Positions 1-6,622 of a stretch of DNA of 18,726 nucleotides are shown in pieces (within the stretch, counting starts at the first letter, position 1; every line of letters starts with the position of its first letter). The stretch is from contig JAUXNL010000522.1 of the NCBI GenBank assembly GCA_030684415.1, positions 1-18,726 on the forward strand. The letters run 5' to 3'. Below the pieces are notes generated by a model. The model did not search any database. It saw only the letters and a list, made by a program, of their open reading frames with translations, and had not been told where the DNA came from. This DNA comes from Moraxellaceae bacterium (GTDB lineage Bacteria > Pseudomonadota > Gammaproteobacteria > Pseudomonadales > Moraxellaceae). The translations under genes and the position numbers were made by a program.

Positions 1-1199
1 ATGTCCTGCTGTGCGCGGAAACGCATGTGCCGTTCTTCGTTGATGCGGGTGAGCAAGGAAAACGACAGCAGGATCAGGGTGATGGCCGAGCCGGTCTGGG
101 TGGCGTTCTCGGTAAAGAAATTCTGCGGCAGCAACTGGAACTTGTTCAGTGCCATCACCACGCCGCCCAGCAGCATGGAGCTCCAGGCAATGGTGTAAAA
201 GCGCGCGGATACATCACCGCGATACCAGCGCAAAGCACCCGCCGTGAGAAAGCACACACAGGCCGTGGCCGCCACCACAATCGTCACGCGAATCAATACT
301 GCATAGCCGACAAAAAAAGCCGCGCCGCCAATCAACACCGAACACAGCAGCAACAAACCGATCAGCCGCCGGAAGCGCGGCATTTCCTCACGGATATGCA
401 ACAGCTTGTCGGTGAACAAGCCGCCAAAAAACACCGTCACGGCGAGCGCCACAATCAACACTTGGTCATTCCATTGCGTGGCCTCCGGCCACAGGTACTG
501 GAAGGCAAAGCCGTTGATGCTGGCGAGGAACACCGGCAGGCTGACCACATACATCACATAGTAGAAATACAGGCGCTCCCGCATCGCCAGAAAGACGAAC
601 AGGCTGTAAATCGCCATCAGGCCCATGGCACCAAAATAAATGCCTTGCGCGATGATGCTGCTCTGGTCGTGCTCGAAATACGCGCGCGCGTCCCACAGCG
701 TCAGCGGCACTTGCACTGCGCTGGTAGTGCGCACACGCAGCAAAATGGTCTGTGTGCTCTCTGGCGGCAGGTTCAGGGGAAAAACAAAGAAGCGGTGCTG
801 GATGGGGCGGGCGCTGAAGGGCAGTTTGTCGCCCAACCGGTAATGCGTGCGGACAGTGCCGCCTTCGAGAATCCACACCTCGATTTCATCGAGCACGGGA
901 TAGGCGATTTCAAGCAGGCGAAGCACAGGCACCGATGCGGTATTACCAGCCTCGAAACGCAGCCACCAGGCCGCGCTGTTGTAGCCGTGGCTGAACACTT
1001 GCTCGGTGTTTTGCTTCCACGCCGTAGCGGGCAGCGCCAACACGGCCTCGTGGCCAAGTTCGCCGGCATCTTCGCGCCAGTACGAAATGTCGGCGGCCAC
1101 CGGCCGAGAGCTCTGGCCATCAGCCAGCACCACCGCCGCCGTGGCCGGCAACGGCAGCCAGAAGAAAAGAATCAGCAGAAACAGACGCGCCATATCCAT
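1..1199 (-). CDS. 7TMR-DISM membrane sensor protein (5' part, runs off left edge)
   Basis: The minus strand is open from the window edge to 1199 (399 codons visible). The protein starts MDMARLFLLILFF with a signal peptide ending near ATAA (about residue 22). A periplasmic beta-rich domain follows (about 30-175), with WWLRFE, the PVLDEIEVWI strand and a FFVFPLNLP stretch, matching the 7TMR-DISM extracellular domain 2 type. Several membrane helices then run from about 184 to 384, followed by LLTRINEERHMRF, which looks like the start of a cytoplasmic linker. Family members usually end in a GGDEF, histidine kinase or similar output domain; that part lies outside the window, so the output cannot be named. 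The start at 1199 (or the Met two codons later) is chosen because it places the signal peptide at the N-terminus. An in-frame Met at 1271 would add 24 residues before it. No good Shine-Dalgarno is visible. Confidence 0.8.
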   Translation of the reverse strand, partial: MDMARLFLLILFFWLPLPATAAVVLADGQSSRPVAADISYWREDAGELGHEAVLALPATAWKQNTEQVFSHGYNSAAWWLRFEAGNTASVPVLRLLEIAYPVLDEIEVWILEGGTVRTHYRLGDKLPFSARPIQHRFFVFPLNLPPESTQTILLRVRTTSAVQVPLTLWDARAYFEHDQSSIIAQGIYFGAMGLMAIYSLFVFLAMRERLYFYYVMYVVSLPVFLASINGFAFQYLWPEATQWNDQVLIVALAVTVFFGGLFTDKLLHIREEMPRFRRLIGLLLLCSVLIGGAAFFVGYAVLIRVTIVVAATACVCFLTAGALRWYRGDVSARFYTIAWSSMLLGGVVMALNKFQLLPQNFFTENATQTGSAITLILLSFSLLTRINEERHMRFRAQQD

Positions 1200-1373
1200 G
1201 GTTCTGTTGGTCAGGGTGAAACTGATCGCAAGCGACACAGAACCCGCCGGTTCTGCGTCTGCGTCAGCCATGACAGACCATCGCAATGAAAAGGGCATCG
1301 TCACAAGTTGTCGCCGACCGGCTGCGCATCATCCCGATACGCTAGCCTACCGGGCTGAATCCAGCCGCGGTTA

Positions 1374-2270
1374 TCAGCCTGCGCGGTTCAACTCGTCGAG
1401 CAAGTCATCCTTGTCGAGCCACAGCTGGTTGACCCATTGCTGGAAGGCCGCCCGGTAGGCTTCGTCCTGATCGTAATTGCGATTCAGGAACTGCCCGGGA
1501 ATCTCCAGTTGCTCGATGCGCACGGTGATGCGGCGCACATGGCCACACATCAGCGCCCACAGCGTCGGCCGCCCCTCCGGATAGTGCACGGTCACGTTCA
1601 CCAGCGATTTCAGTTGCTCACCCATGGCGTCGAGCACAAAGGCAATGCCGCCGGCCTTGGGCTTGAGCAAATGACGGAATGGCGACTTCTGCTGCGCATG
1701 CTTTTCTGGCGTGTAGCGCGTGCCTTCCAGAAAGTTGAACACAGAGACGGGATTGGTCTTGTAGCGCTCGCAAGCCTTGCGTGTGGTGACGAGATCCTGA
1801 CCCTTCTTTTCCGGGTGCTTGGCCAGATACTCCTTCGTGTAGCGCTTCATGAACGGGAACTCCAGCGCCCACCAGCACAGGCCGATCACCGGCACCCAGA
1901 TCAACTCCTTCTTCAGGAAGAACTTGAGCATGGGCATGCGGCCGTTGAACTGGTGCTGCAACGCAAAAATGTCGACCCAGCTCTGGTGATTACTGGTGAC
2001 CAGATAGGAGTGGTCCATGTCCACACTCTCCAGCCCTTTCACGTCCCAGCGGATTTTCTGCGCGCTGTGCATCCAGGCACTGTTCACCGCAATCCAGGCA
2101 CTGGCGGTCTGGTGCATGAGAAAACGCACGCCACGCTGCACCGCCAGGAACGGCAGCAGCAGTTTGACCACCGACAGCACAAACAAGGGCCAGCAAAAGA
2201 TCAGCGTGTTAAGGGCCAGCAAGGTGGCGCAAATCACGCCGCGAAGGGGGGCAGGCAGGTAACGCAGCAT
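1374..2270 (-). CDS. PlsC/YihG-type lysophospholipid acyltransferase
   Basis: This 298-residue membrane protein has the acyltransferase signature NHQSWVD (NHx4D, residues 94-100) and the second block FLEGTR (180-185), the catalytic and glycerol-phosphate-binding motifs of the PlsC superfamily. Two hydrophobic helices (about 10-45) precede the catalytic domain, and a further hydrophobic segment (about 123-140, WVPVIGLCWWALEFPF) fits the family. Length and the WALEFPFMKRYTKEYL context match the E. coli YihG/eukaryotic LCLAT subgroup more than short PlsC. It would transfer an acyl group onto lysophosphatidic acid or another lysophospholipid at the inner membrane. The start at 2270 has GAGGAG about 9 bases upstream. 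It is transcribed away from the secreted-protein gene at 2561 and toward the sensor gene, 174 bases downstream. Substrate specificity is inferred. Confidence 0.88.
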   Translation of the reverse strand: MLRYLPAPLRGVICATLLALNTLIFCWPLFVLSVVKLLLPFLAVQRGVRFLMHQTASAWIAVNSAWMHSAQKIRWDVKGLESVDMDHSYLVTSNHQSWVDIFALQHQFNGRMPMLKFFLKKELIWVPVIGLCWWALEFPFMKRYTKEYLAKHPEKKGQDLVTTRKACERYKTNPVSVFNFLEGTRYTPEKHAQQKSPFRHLLKPKAGGIAFVLDAMGEQLKSLVNVTVHYPEGRPTLWALMCGHVRRITVRIEQLEIPGQFLNRNYDQDEAYRAAFQQWVNQLWLDKDDLLDELNRAG

Positions 2271-2440
2271 GGGAAAGTCTCCTCGGATGACGCGCCGGGG
2301 GCGCAGACACTGGCCACCCTCTTGATCTGTCGATGGGGGCGGTCCAGGCAGGATGGCGAGGGTAGCCTGCCTCAGCCGGCAACGGAACCCGGCAGTCGGG
2401 CGTCCTCCCCCAGCCAGGACGACGTCACGCTAGGCTCGAT

Positions 2441-2460
2441 GACATGCGGCTGAGCATGTC
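2441..2460. promoter_or_regulatory. Inverted repeat, possible operator
   Basis: Perfect 7-base arms GACATGC and GCATGTC are separated by 6 bases (ggctga), a dyad size typical of dimeric regulators. It sits between two divergent genes. No regulator gene lies adjacent, so the assignment is speculative. Confidence 0.3.
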
Positions 2461-2491
2461 GCACCCGTAACCCCATTCCGTCCGGACAACG

Positions 2492-2531
2492 TTAATAGCT
2501 TGCTGAAAAGCATTTTTCAGCAAGCTGTTAA
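2492..2531. repeat. 40-base palindromic repeat in the leader of the secreted-protein gene
   Basis: Two 18-base arms (2492-2509 and 2514-2531) pair completely in RNA with one G-U pair around a 4-base loop. The core, GCTTGCTGAAAA and its complement, recurs in the elements at 9184-9220 and 16473-16509, so this looks like a compact member of a dispersed palindromic repeat family. It ends 29 bases before the start codon at 2561, just ahead of the AAAGGAGG ribosome site. If transcribed it would form a very stable leader hairpin. Confidence 0.75.
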
Positions 2532-2560
2532 ACGCAAGAAGAACAAAGGAGGACTACCGT

Positions 2561-3046
2561 ATGAAAACCCTGATCGCACGATTGCTACTACTCGCCAGCC
2601 TGCTGCTTCAGGCAGCGATCGCCCATGCTGACAACACCAAAGGCAAAGTCGCCATTGTCATCGCGCAAGCAGAAACCCCGGCTCAGGCCGACAGTCTGCA
2701 CACCCTCTTCGCCCGTCTGCACGCGTTCGGACTGCTTCGTGCCGCTACGCCATCCGTCACGACCACACAACTGCATCCCTGCCTGGCAAAGGCTTTCCCT
2801 GCCGAGCGGGACTGCATCCGCCAGCAATTGGCTCAGGCCCGCCAAGAAAACCCGGCAGCGGCCACTACCATTGCATTGCTGTTGCAGTCAGTGTCGGAAG
2901 ACGGCGAAGTGCAGGTGACCTGTCTCGGCCCAGAGCGCATCGGACAGCGTCCGTTCAATGTCACGATCAATGTGCCGCTCGCGCTCGGCAATGAGCCCGA
3001 CAGCGCGCGAGAACGTCAGCATTTTCTGACTTGCCTTGAGGGGTGA
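2561..3046 (+). CDS. Small secreted four-cysteine protein of unknown function
   Basis: I do not recognise this 161-residue protein. It begins MKTLIARLLLLASLLLQAA and has a clear signal peptide with probable cleavage after AHA (residue 23), so the roughly 138-residue mature protein should be periplasmic or secreted. The mature part has four cysteines (residues 74, 85, 121, 158), an even number that suggests two disulfides, and alternates helical-looking (ADSLHTLFARLHAFGLL) and strand-like segments (KVAIVIAQ, EVQVTC). There is no lipobox and no transmembrane helix after the signal. A strong ribosome site, AAAGGAGG, lies 7 bases before the ATG, supporting real translation. It stands alone on the plus strand between minus-strand genes; the mrp operon converges on it from the right, with a gap of about 160 bases. 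Confidence 0.75.
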   Translation: MKTLIARLLLLASLLLQAAIAHADNTKGKVAIVIAQAETPAQADSLHTLFARLHAFGLLRAATPSVTTTQLHPCLAKAFPAERDCIRQQLAQARQENPAAATTIALLLQSVSEDGEVQVTCLGPERIGQRPFNVTINVPLALGNEPDSARERQHFLTCLEG

Positions 3047-3204
3047 TGGCTTTTGATAGACGAGTGTGGCTGACAGGGCTGTCACATGCTCCACCACGTC
3101 GGCAGACAGGAGGCGGCCAATACGTCAGGCGGAAACTGTAAACCGCATCTCGTATCCGGATGCGGCCATCCATGTTGTTACTTAGCGCAATCCCAATCCC
3201 CCCC

Positions 3205-3582
3205 TCACCGCTCTGCGTCATCCTCTTTCGGCTCGCCCGTGAGCTTGTGCGTGGTCGGGTCGTATTTATCCTTGAGCTCGTCGGCGAGAATGCGGTGCCA
3301 CAACGGCACGCCGACAAAATAGCCGGCGCGCGCCAGTACATGCGCAGCAACCGGCGCGGTCAGCATGATGAAGATGACAATCGCGATGGCACGCGCGGTA
3401 ACGTCGCTCTGCCCGTAATGCAACGCCACGGCGAGCATGATCAGGCCAGAACCGAGCGCGCCAGCTTTGGTGGTGGCATGCATGCGCATCAGCAGGTCGG
3501 GCATGCGCAGCGCACCCAATGCGGCCAGCAGCATGAACAGCGTGCCGATCACCAGGCAGGCGGCCACCAGGAATTCAGTCAT
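3205..3582 (-). CDS. mrpG: Na+/H+ antiporter subunit MrpG
   Basis: The 125-residue protein has three hydrophobic helices and the MrpG/PhaG/MnhG motif GALRMPDLLMRMHATTKA (residues 23-40). The last 30 or so residues are charged and extend past the membrane core. MrpG is a small integral subunit of the multisubunit Na+(K+)/H+ antiporter and is needed for assembly. The start at 3582 (MTEFL) is preferred over an in-frame Met 11 codons upstream because AAGGAGG lies 8 bases before it; its first 8 bases overlap the end of mrpF. It is the last gene of the operon. No strong terminator is visible in the 158 bases before the convergent gene ends at 3046, only a 7-base inverted repeat CCGCATC/GATGCGG near 3142-3164. 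Confidence 0.93.
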   Translation of the reverse strand: MTEFLVAACLVIGTLFMLLAALGALRMPDLLMRMHATTKAGALGSGLIMLAVALHYGQSDVTARAIAIVIFIMLTAPVAAHVLARAGYFVGVPLWHRILADELKDKYDPTTHKLTGEPKEDDAER

Positions 3583-3847
3583 CGCGCAGCCCTCCTTTTT
3601 CCAGATGGCGCGCAAAACCGATGGCGGCGAGAAACGCGGTCAGTGCCACCACCATGGCCACATCAAGAAACGCAGGCTCGCCAGAGGCAATGGCATGGGT
3701 GCCGATAAACGCCATGACCAGCGAGGCCATCAGCTCCAGCGCCACCACGCGGTCGGGCAGCGTCGGCCCGCGCCACAGACGCACAAACGCAATCAGCAGC
3801 GAAAGCCCCAACAAGGCCCAGGCCAGCCAGAGGGCTGAGGTCAGCAT
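3575..3847 (-). CDS. mrpF: Na+/H+ antiporter subunit MrpF
   Basis: This is a 90-residue, three-helix membrane protein with the MrpF/PhaF signature RGPTLPDRVVALE (residues 26-38), which contains the conserved Asp (residue 32) of the family. Length matches typical MrpF. The start at 3847 is chosen because CAGGAG lies 6 bases upstream; the Met at 3853 abuts that ribosome site and is too close. It follows mrpE after 22 bases, the largest gap in the operon, and overlaps mrpG by 8 bases, suggesting translational coupling. Confidence 0.93.
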   Translation of the reverse strand: MLTSALWLAWALLGLSLLIAFVRLWRGPTLPDRVVALELMASLVMAFIGTHAIASGEPAFLDVAMVVALTAFLAAIGFARHLEKGGLRDD

Positions 3848-3869
3848 GCGCATCTCCTGAGCATAGGGG

Positions 3870-4343
3870 TCACCGCAACAACTCCAGAACACGCGCCTCG
3901 AAGGCCTTGATCTGACGCTCGGTTTCAGCGCGGTCGTCCAGGTACATCACGTGGATGTACAGTGTGCGCCGATCGCTGGACACGTCGAGGCTGAGCGTCC
4001 CGGGGGTGAGCGAAATGAGGTTGGCGACGATGGTGATTTCACCGTCGGTGCGTGCATCCAGTGGCACCGCAATCACCGCTGGGCGCATGTAGTCGGTGGG
4101 CGTGACCACGTCATAGGCCACACGCAGGTTGGACTTGATGAGCTCGCGCAGGAAATAGCCGGCGAACAGGATGATTTTCGGCACACGGCGCAGATAACCA
4201 CTGAATGCCGGCACCTCACGCAAGGTCAGACCGAGGATCACGTAGCCGAGTACGAAGCCGACCAGAAGGTTACTGCCGCTGAAGTTGCCACTCACCGCCA
4301 CCCAGATCAGTGCCAGCAGGATATTCCAGGAAAATCCGTTCAT
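3870..4343 (-). CDS. mrpE: Na+/H+ antiporter subunit MrpE
   Basis: This 157-residue MnhE/MrpE protein has N-terminal helices containing SGNFSGSNLLVGFVLGY (residues 18-34), a central FLRELIKSNLRVAYDV segment, and a soluble C-terminal domain with LISLTPGTLSLDV (about 109-121) and YIHVMYLDD. These are hallmarks of the family. The start codon overlaps the mrpD stop by 4 bases (ATGA type) and GGGAG lies 7 bases upstream. MrpE is a membrane subunit required for full antiport activity and complex stability. Confidence 0.94.
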   Translation of the reverse strand: MNGFSWNILLALIWVAVSGNFSGSNLLVGFVLGYVILGLTLREVPAFSGYLRRVPKIILFAGYFLRELIKSNLRVAYDVVTPTDYMRPAVIAVPLDARTDGEITIVANLISLTPGTLSLDVSSDRRTLYIHVMYLDDRAETERQIKAFEARVLELLR

Positions 4344-5851
4344 GGCCGCGCTCCCAGTACCGCATCGATATACCCCTGGCGCGAGAGCAATTCGCGCGCA
4401 GTGGCCTCTGCCAGCTCATAAACCGGCTGCGCGGCCAAACCGATCAGCACGGTAAGCAGCGCCAGCGCTGTCATCGTCGCCAGCATCAGGCGCGTACCGG
4501 CCACAGGCGCAGGAGGAGGTGTCGGCGCATCGGCTGGCGCTGCTTTCCAGAACACTTCGTTCCATATCTTCACCATGGAATACAGCGTCAGCAGACCGAC
4601 CACGAGCGCCACGGCCACCAGCCACCCGTTTTCGGCCTCGATGCCGGCGCGGATCACGATGAACTTGCCGAAAAAGCCGGACAAGGGTGGCAGCCCCGCC
4701 AGTGACAACGCGGGCACCAGAAACAGCAGCGAAGCAAACGGATACGCGCGATACATGCCCCCCAATTCCTTGAGCTCATAGCTGCCGCGCAGGCGGAACA
4801 CGAGGCCACTGGCCAGAAACAGGTTCGCCTTCACGATGATGTGATGAATGATGTAGAAAATGCCGCCAATCAAGGCCAGCGGTGTGTACAGCGCCAGCCC
4901 CATGAGCATGTAGCCAATCTGGCTGATGATGTGGAAGGACAGGATGCGGCGGAATTCATACTGTGCGGCGGCCCCCAGCACGCCAACGAGCATGGTCGCA
5001 CCGGCCATCCACAGTAGCAGCGTGCGCAAGATGCCGTCCTCCAGCGGAAAGATCAGCGTGAACACGCGGTACAAGGCATAAACACCGACCTTGGTCAGCA
5101 GGCCGGCGAACAGCGCCGACACCGCAACACGCGGCGTGTGATAAGAGGCCGGGAGCCAGAAAAACAGCGGGAAGGCCCCCGCCTTGATGCCGAAGGCAAT
5201 CAGGAACAAACCGGCCACGACCTGCAGCAGGCCACGGTCTTCCACTGCCGCCACTTTCACCGCGAGGTCGGCCATGTTCAGCGTGCCCGTCATGCCGTAG
5301 AGCAAGCCGATGGCCGACAGGAACAGCGCCGATGACACCAGGTTCAACGTCACATACTTGATGGCGCCTTCCATTTGCGCACGCTCGCCCCCCAGGATGA
5401 GCAACGCGAACGAGGCCACCAGCATCACCTCGAACCATACATAAAGATTGAAGATGTCGCCGGTGAGAAAAGCCCCGTTGACCCCCGCCAGCAGCAAATG
5501 CATCAACGGGTAATACCCGAACCGCGTATGACGTTTGCCGATGCTGGCCAATGAATAAAGCGCGGTGGCAAAACCGACAATACCGGTCAGCATTACCATG
5601 ATGGCGCCCAGCAGATCGGCCACCAGCACGATACCGAAGGGCGCCGGCCAAGCGCCGGCCGCCATCACCTGGATGCCGTCGCTGCGCACCGTTTGCAGCA
5701 GCAACACGGCGGCCACCAGCAGCGCACCGGTACCCAGCACGGCAATCCCACGCTGCAAGGATGACGAACGCCAGCCGAGCAGCGACAGTGCGCCCGCCGC
5801 CAGCGGCAACAGCACTGGCAACACCACCGCGAGCCCCGCGCCAGCACTCAT
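4340..5851 (-). CDS. mrpD: Na+/H+ antiporter subunit MrpD (NuoN/M-like)
   Basis: This 503-residue polytopic protein belongs to the proton-pumping antiporter-like family shared with complex I. The expected ionisable residues in membrane helices are present: Glu141 in YVWFEVML, Lys223 in FGIKAGAFPLFFWLP and Lys254 in LLTKVGVYAL. They correspond to the known key Glu and Lys residues of MrpD. SFHIISQIGYMLMGLALY and the HHIIVKANLFLASG segment (about 335-350) are also typical. MrpD forms one of the two large proton/cation half-channels. It overlaps mrpC and mrpE by 4 bases each; GAAGGA lies 9 bases before the start. The C-terminus carries a Pro/Ala-rich stretch (PADAPTPPPAPVAG) before a last helix. 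Confidence 0.96.
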   Translation of the reverse strand: MSAGAGLAVVLPVLLPLAAGALSLLGWRSSSLQRGIAVLGTGALLVAAVLLLQTVRSDGIQVMAAGAWPAPFGIVLVADLLGAIMVMLTGIVGFATALYSLASIGKRHTRFGYYPLMHLLLAGVNGAFLTGDIFNLYVWFEVMLVASFALLILGGERAQMEGAIKYVTLNLVSSALFLSAIGLLYGMTGTLNMADLAVKVAAVEDRGLLQVVAGLFLIAFGIKAGAFPLFFWLPASYHTPRVAVSALFAGLLTKVGVYALYRVFTLIFPLEDGILRTLLLWMAGATMLVGVLGAAAQYEFRRILSFHIISQIGYMLMGLALYTPLALIGGIFYIIHHIIVKANLFLASGLVFRLRGSYELKELGGMYRAYPFASLLFLVPALSLAGLPPLSGFFGKFIVIRAGIEAENGWLVAVALVVGLLTLYSMVKIWNEVFWKAAPADAPTPPPAPVAGTRLMLATMTALALLTVLIGLAAQPVYELAEATARELLSRQGYIDAVLGARP

Positions 5852-6195
5852 GTATCGGTATCCTTCATCTGATCCATGTCGTCGGCACGCACGACTTCAT
5901 AGGCGCGGTGAATCAGCACCACGGCAAAGGCCAGCACCCCGAGACCGATGACGATGGCGGTAAGAATCAAGGCCTGGGCCAACGGATCAGCCACTGCTTG
6001 CGCGGGCGAGCTCAGGCCGGCGGGCACCAGCGCTGGCGCATCACGTGTGAGCCCTGCGGCGGTGAAGATCAGCAGATTGGCGGCATTCGACAGCAGCACC
6101 AGACCGATCACCAACTTGACGATCGAACGGCGCAGGATCATGTAGATCGCCGCCGCATAGAGCACCCCCACCATCAGGGCCAGCAGTGTCGTCAT
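5848..6195 (-). CDS. mrpC: Na+/H+ antiporter subunit MrpC (NuoK-like)
   Basis: The 115-residue, three-helix protein resembles complex I NuoK: an N-terminal helix, then RRSIVKLVIGLVLLSNAANLL (about 22-42), a polar loop, and DPLAQALILTAIVIGLG (about 70-86), the hallmark of MrpC/MnhC. The start at 6195 follows the mrpB stop after a single base and has GGAGGA 6 bases upstream, inside the mrpB end. The last 4 bases overlap mrpD. The C-terminal tail is acidic and cytosol-like. Confidence 0.95.
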   Translation of the reverse strand: MTTLLALMVGVLYAAAIYMILRRSIVKLVIGLVLLSNAANLLIFTAAGLTRDAPALVPAGLSSPAQAVADPLAQALILTAIVIGLGVLAFAVVLIHRAYEVVRADDMDQMKDTDT

Positions 6196-6196
6196 C

Positions 6197-6622
6197 TCAT
6201 TCCTCCGCCTCAGCCAGTGTCAGCACTAGCGTCAGCACCGCGCCGATCACGACCAGATACACCCCCAGATCAAACATGAGCGGCGTGCCGAGCTTGACCA
6301 CCCCCAACACCGGCAGATCGAAACTGCCCCAGAGCGCCGCCTGAAAGGGCTTGCCCTGCAAAAGACCGGGCAGGCCGCTGGCCAGGGCAATCAGCAAACC
6401 GGCACCAATCAGATCACGCGGGTCGGTGCCGATCAGCCGCCTTGCCGCCTGCACATTGGTAAAGAACAGATGCAGTGCTACCGCCACTGCGGCCACCAGA
6501 CCGGCAATAAAACCGCCGCCCGGTGCGTTGTGGCCACGCAGCAGCAAAAAAAGCGAAAACAGCAGCAACAACGGCAACAGGAAATAACCCGTGGTACGCA
6601 GGATCAGCGATTGCGTTTTCAT
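6197..6622 (-). CDS. mrpB: Na+/H+ antiporter subunit MrpB (MnhB domain)
   Basis: The 141-residue protein has about four hydrophobic helices and the MnhB-family motif GHNAPGGGFIAGL (residues 30-42). It is a separate gene rather than fused to MrpA, as it is in several Pseudomonas-type pha/sha operons. Its start overlaps the mrpA stop by 4 bases, and GGAGGA lies 9 bases upstream. The MrpB subunit packs with the C-terminal part of MrpA in the complex. Confidence 0.94.
   Translation of the reverse strand: MKTQSLILRTTGYFLLPLLLLFSLFLLLRGHNAPGGGFIAGLVAAVAVALHLFFTNVQAARRLIGTDPRDLIGAGLLIALASGLPGLLQGKPFQAALWGSFDLPVLGVVKLGTPLMFDLGVYLVVIGAVLTLVLTLAEAEE

Larger units (their letters stand above)
2271..2560. 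other. Divergent intergenic region with two inverted repeats and a leader hairpin
   Basis: This non-coding stretch separates the minus-strand acyltransferase from the plus-strand secreted protein and must hold both promoters. I see a 7-base inverted repeat AGGCAGG/CCTGCCT (2346-2352, 2366-2372), another, GACATGC/GCATGTC (2441-2447, 2454-2460), and the long palindrome at 2492-2531. No convincing sigma-70 promoter could be picked by eye. Confidence 0.6.

Noticed and set aside
27..1289. Long plus-strand open frame (420 codons)
   Set aside because: Its product is Gln/His/Arg-rich with no domain character, and the opposite strand encodes a coherent 7TMR-DISM sensor with signal peptide and membrane helices. 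It is a mirror artefact of GC-rich coding sequence.
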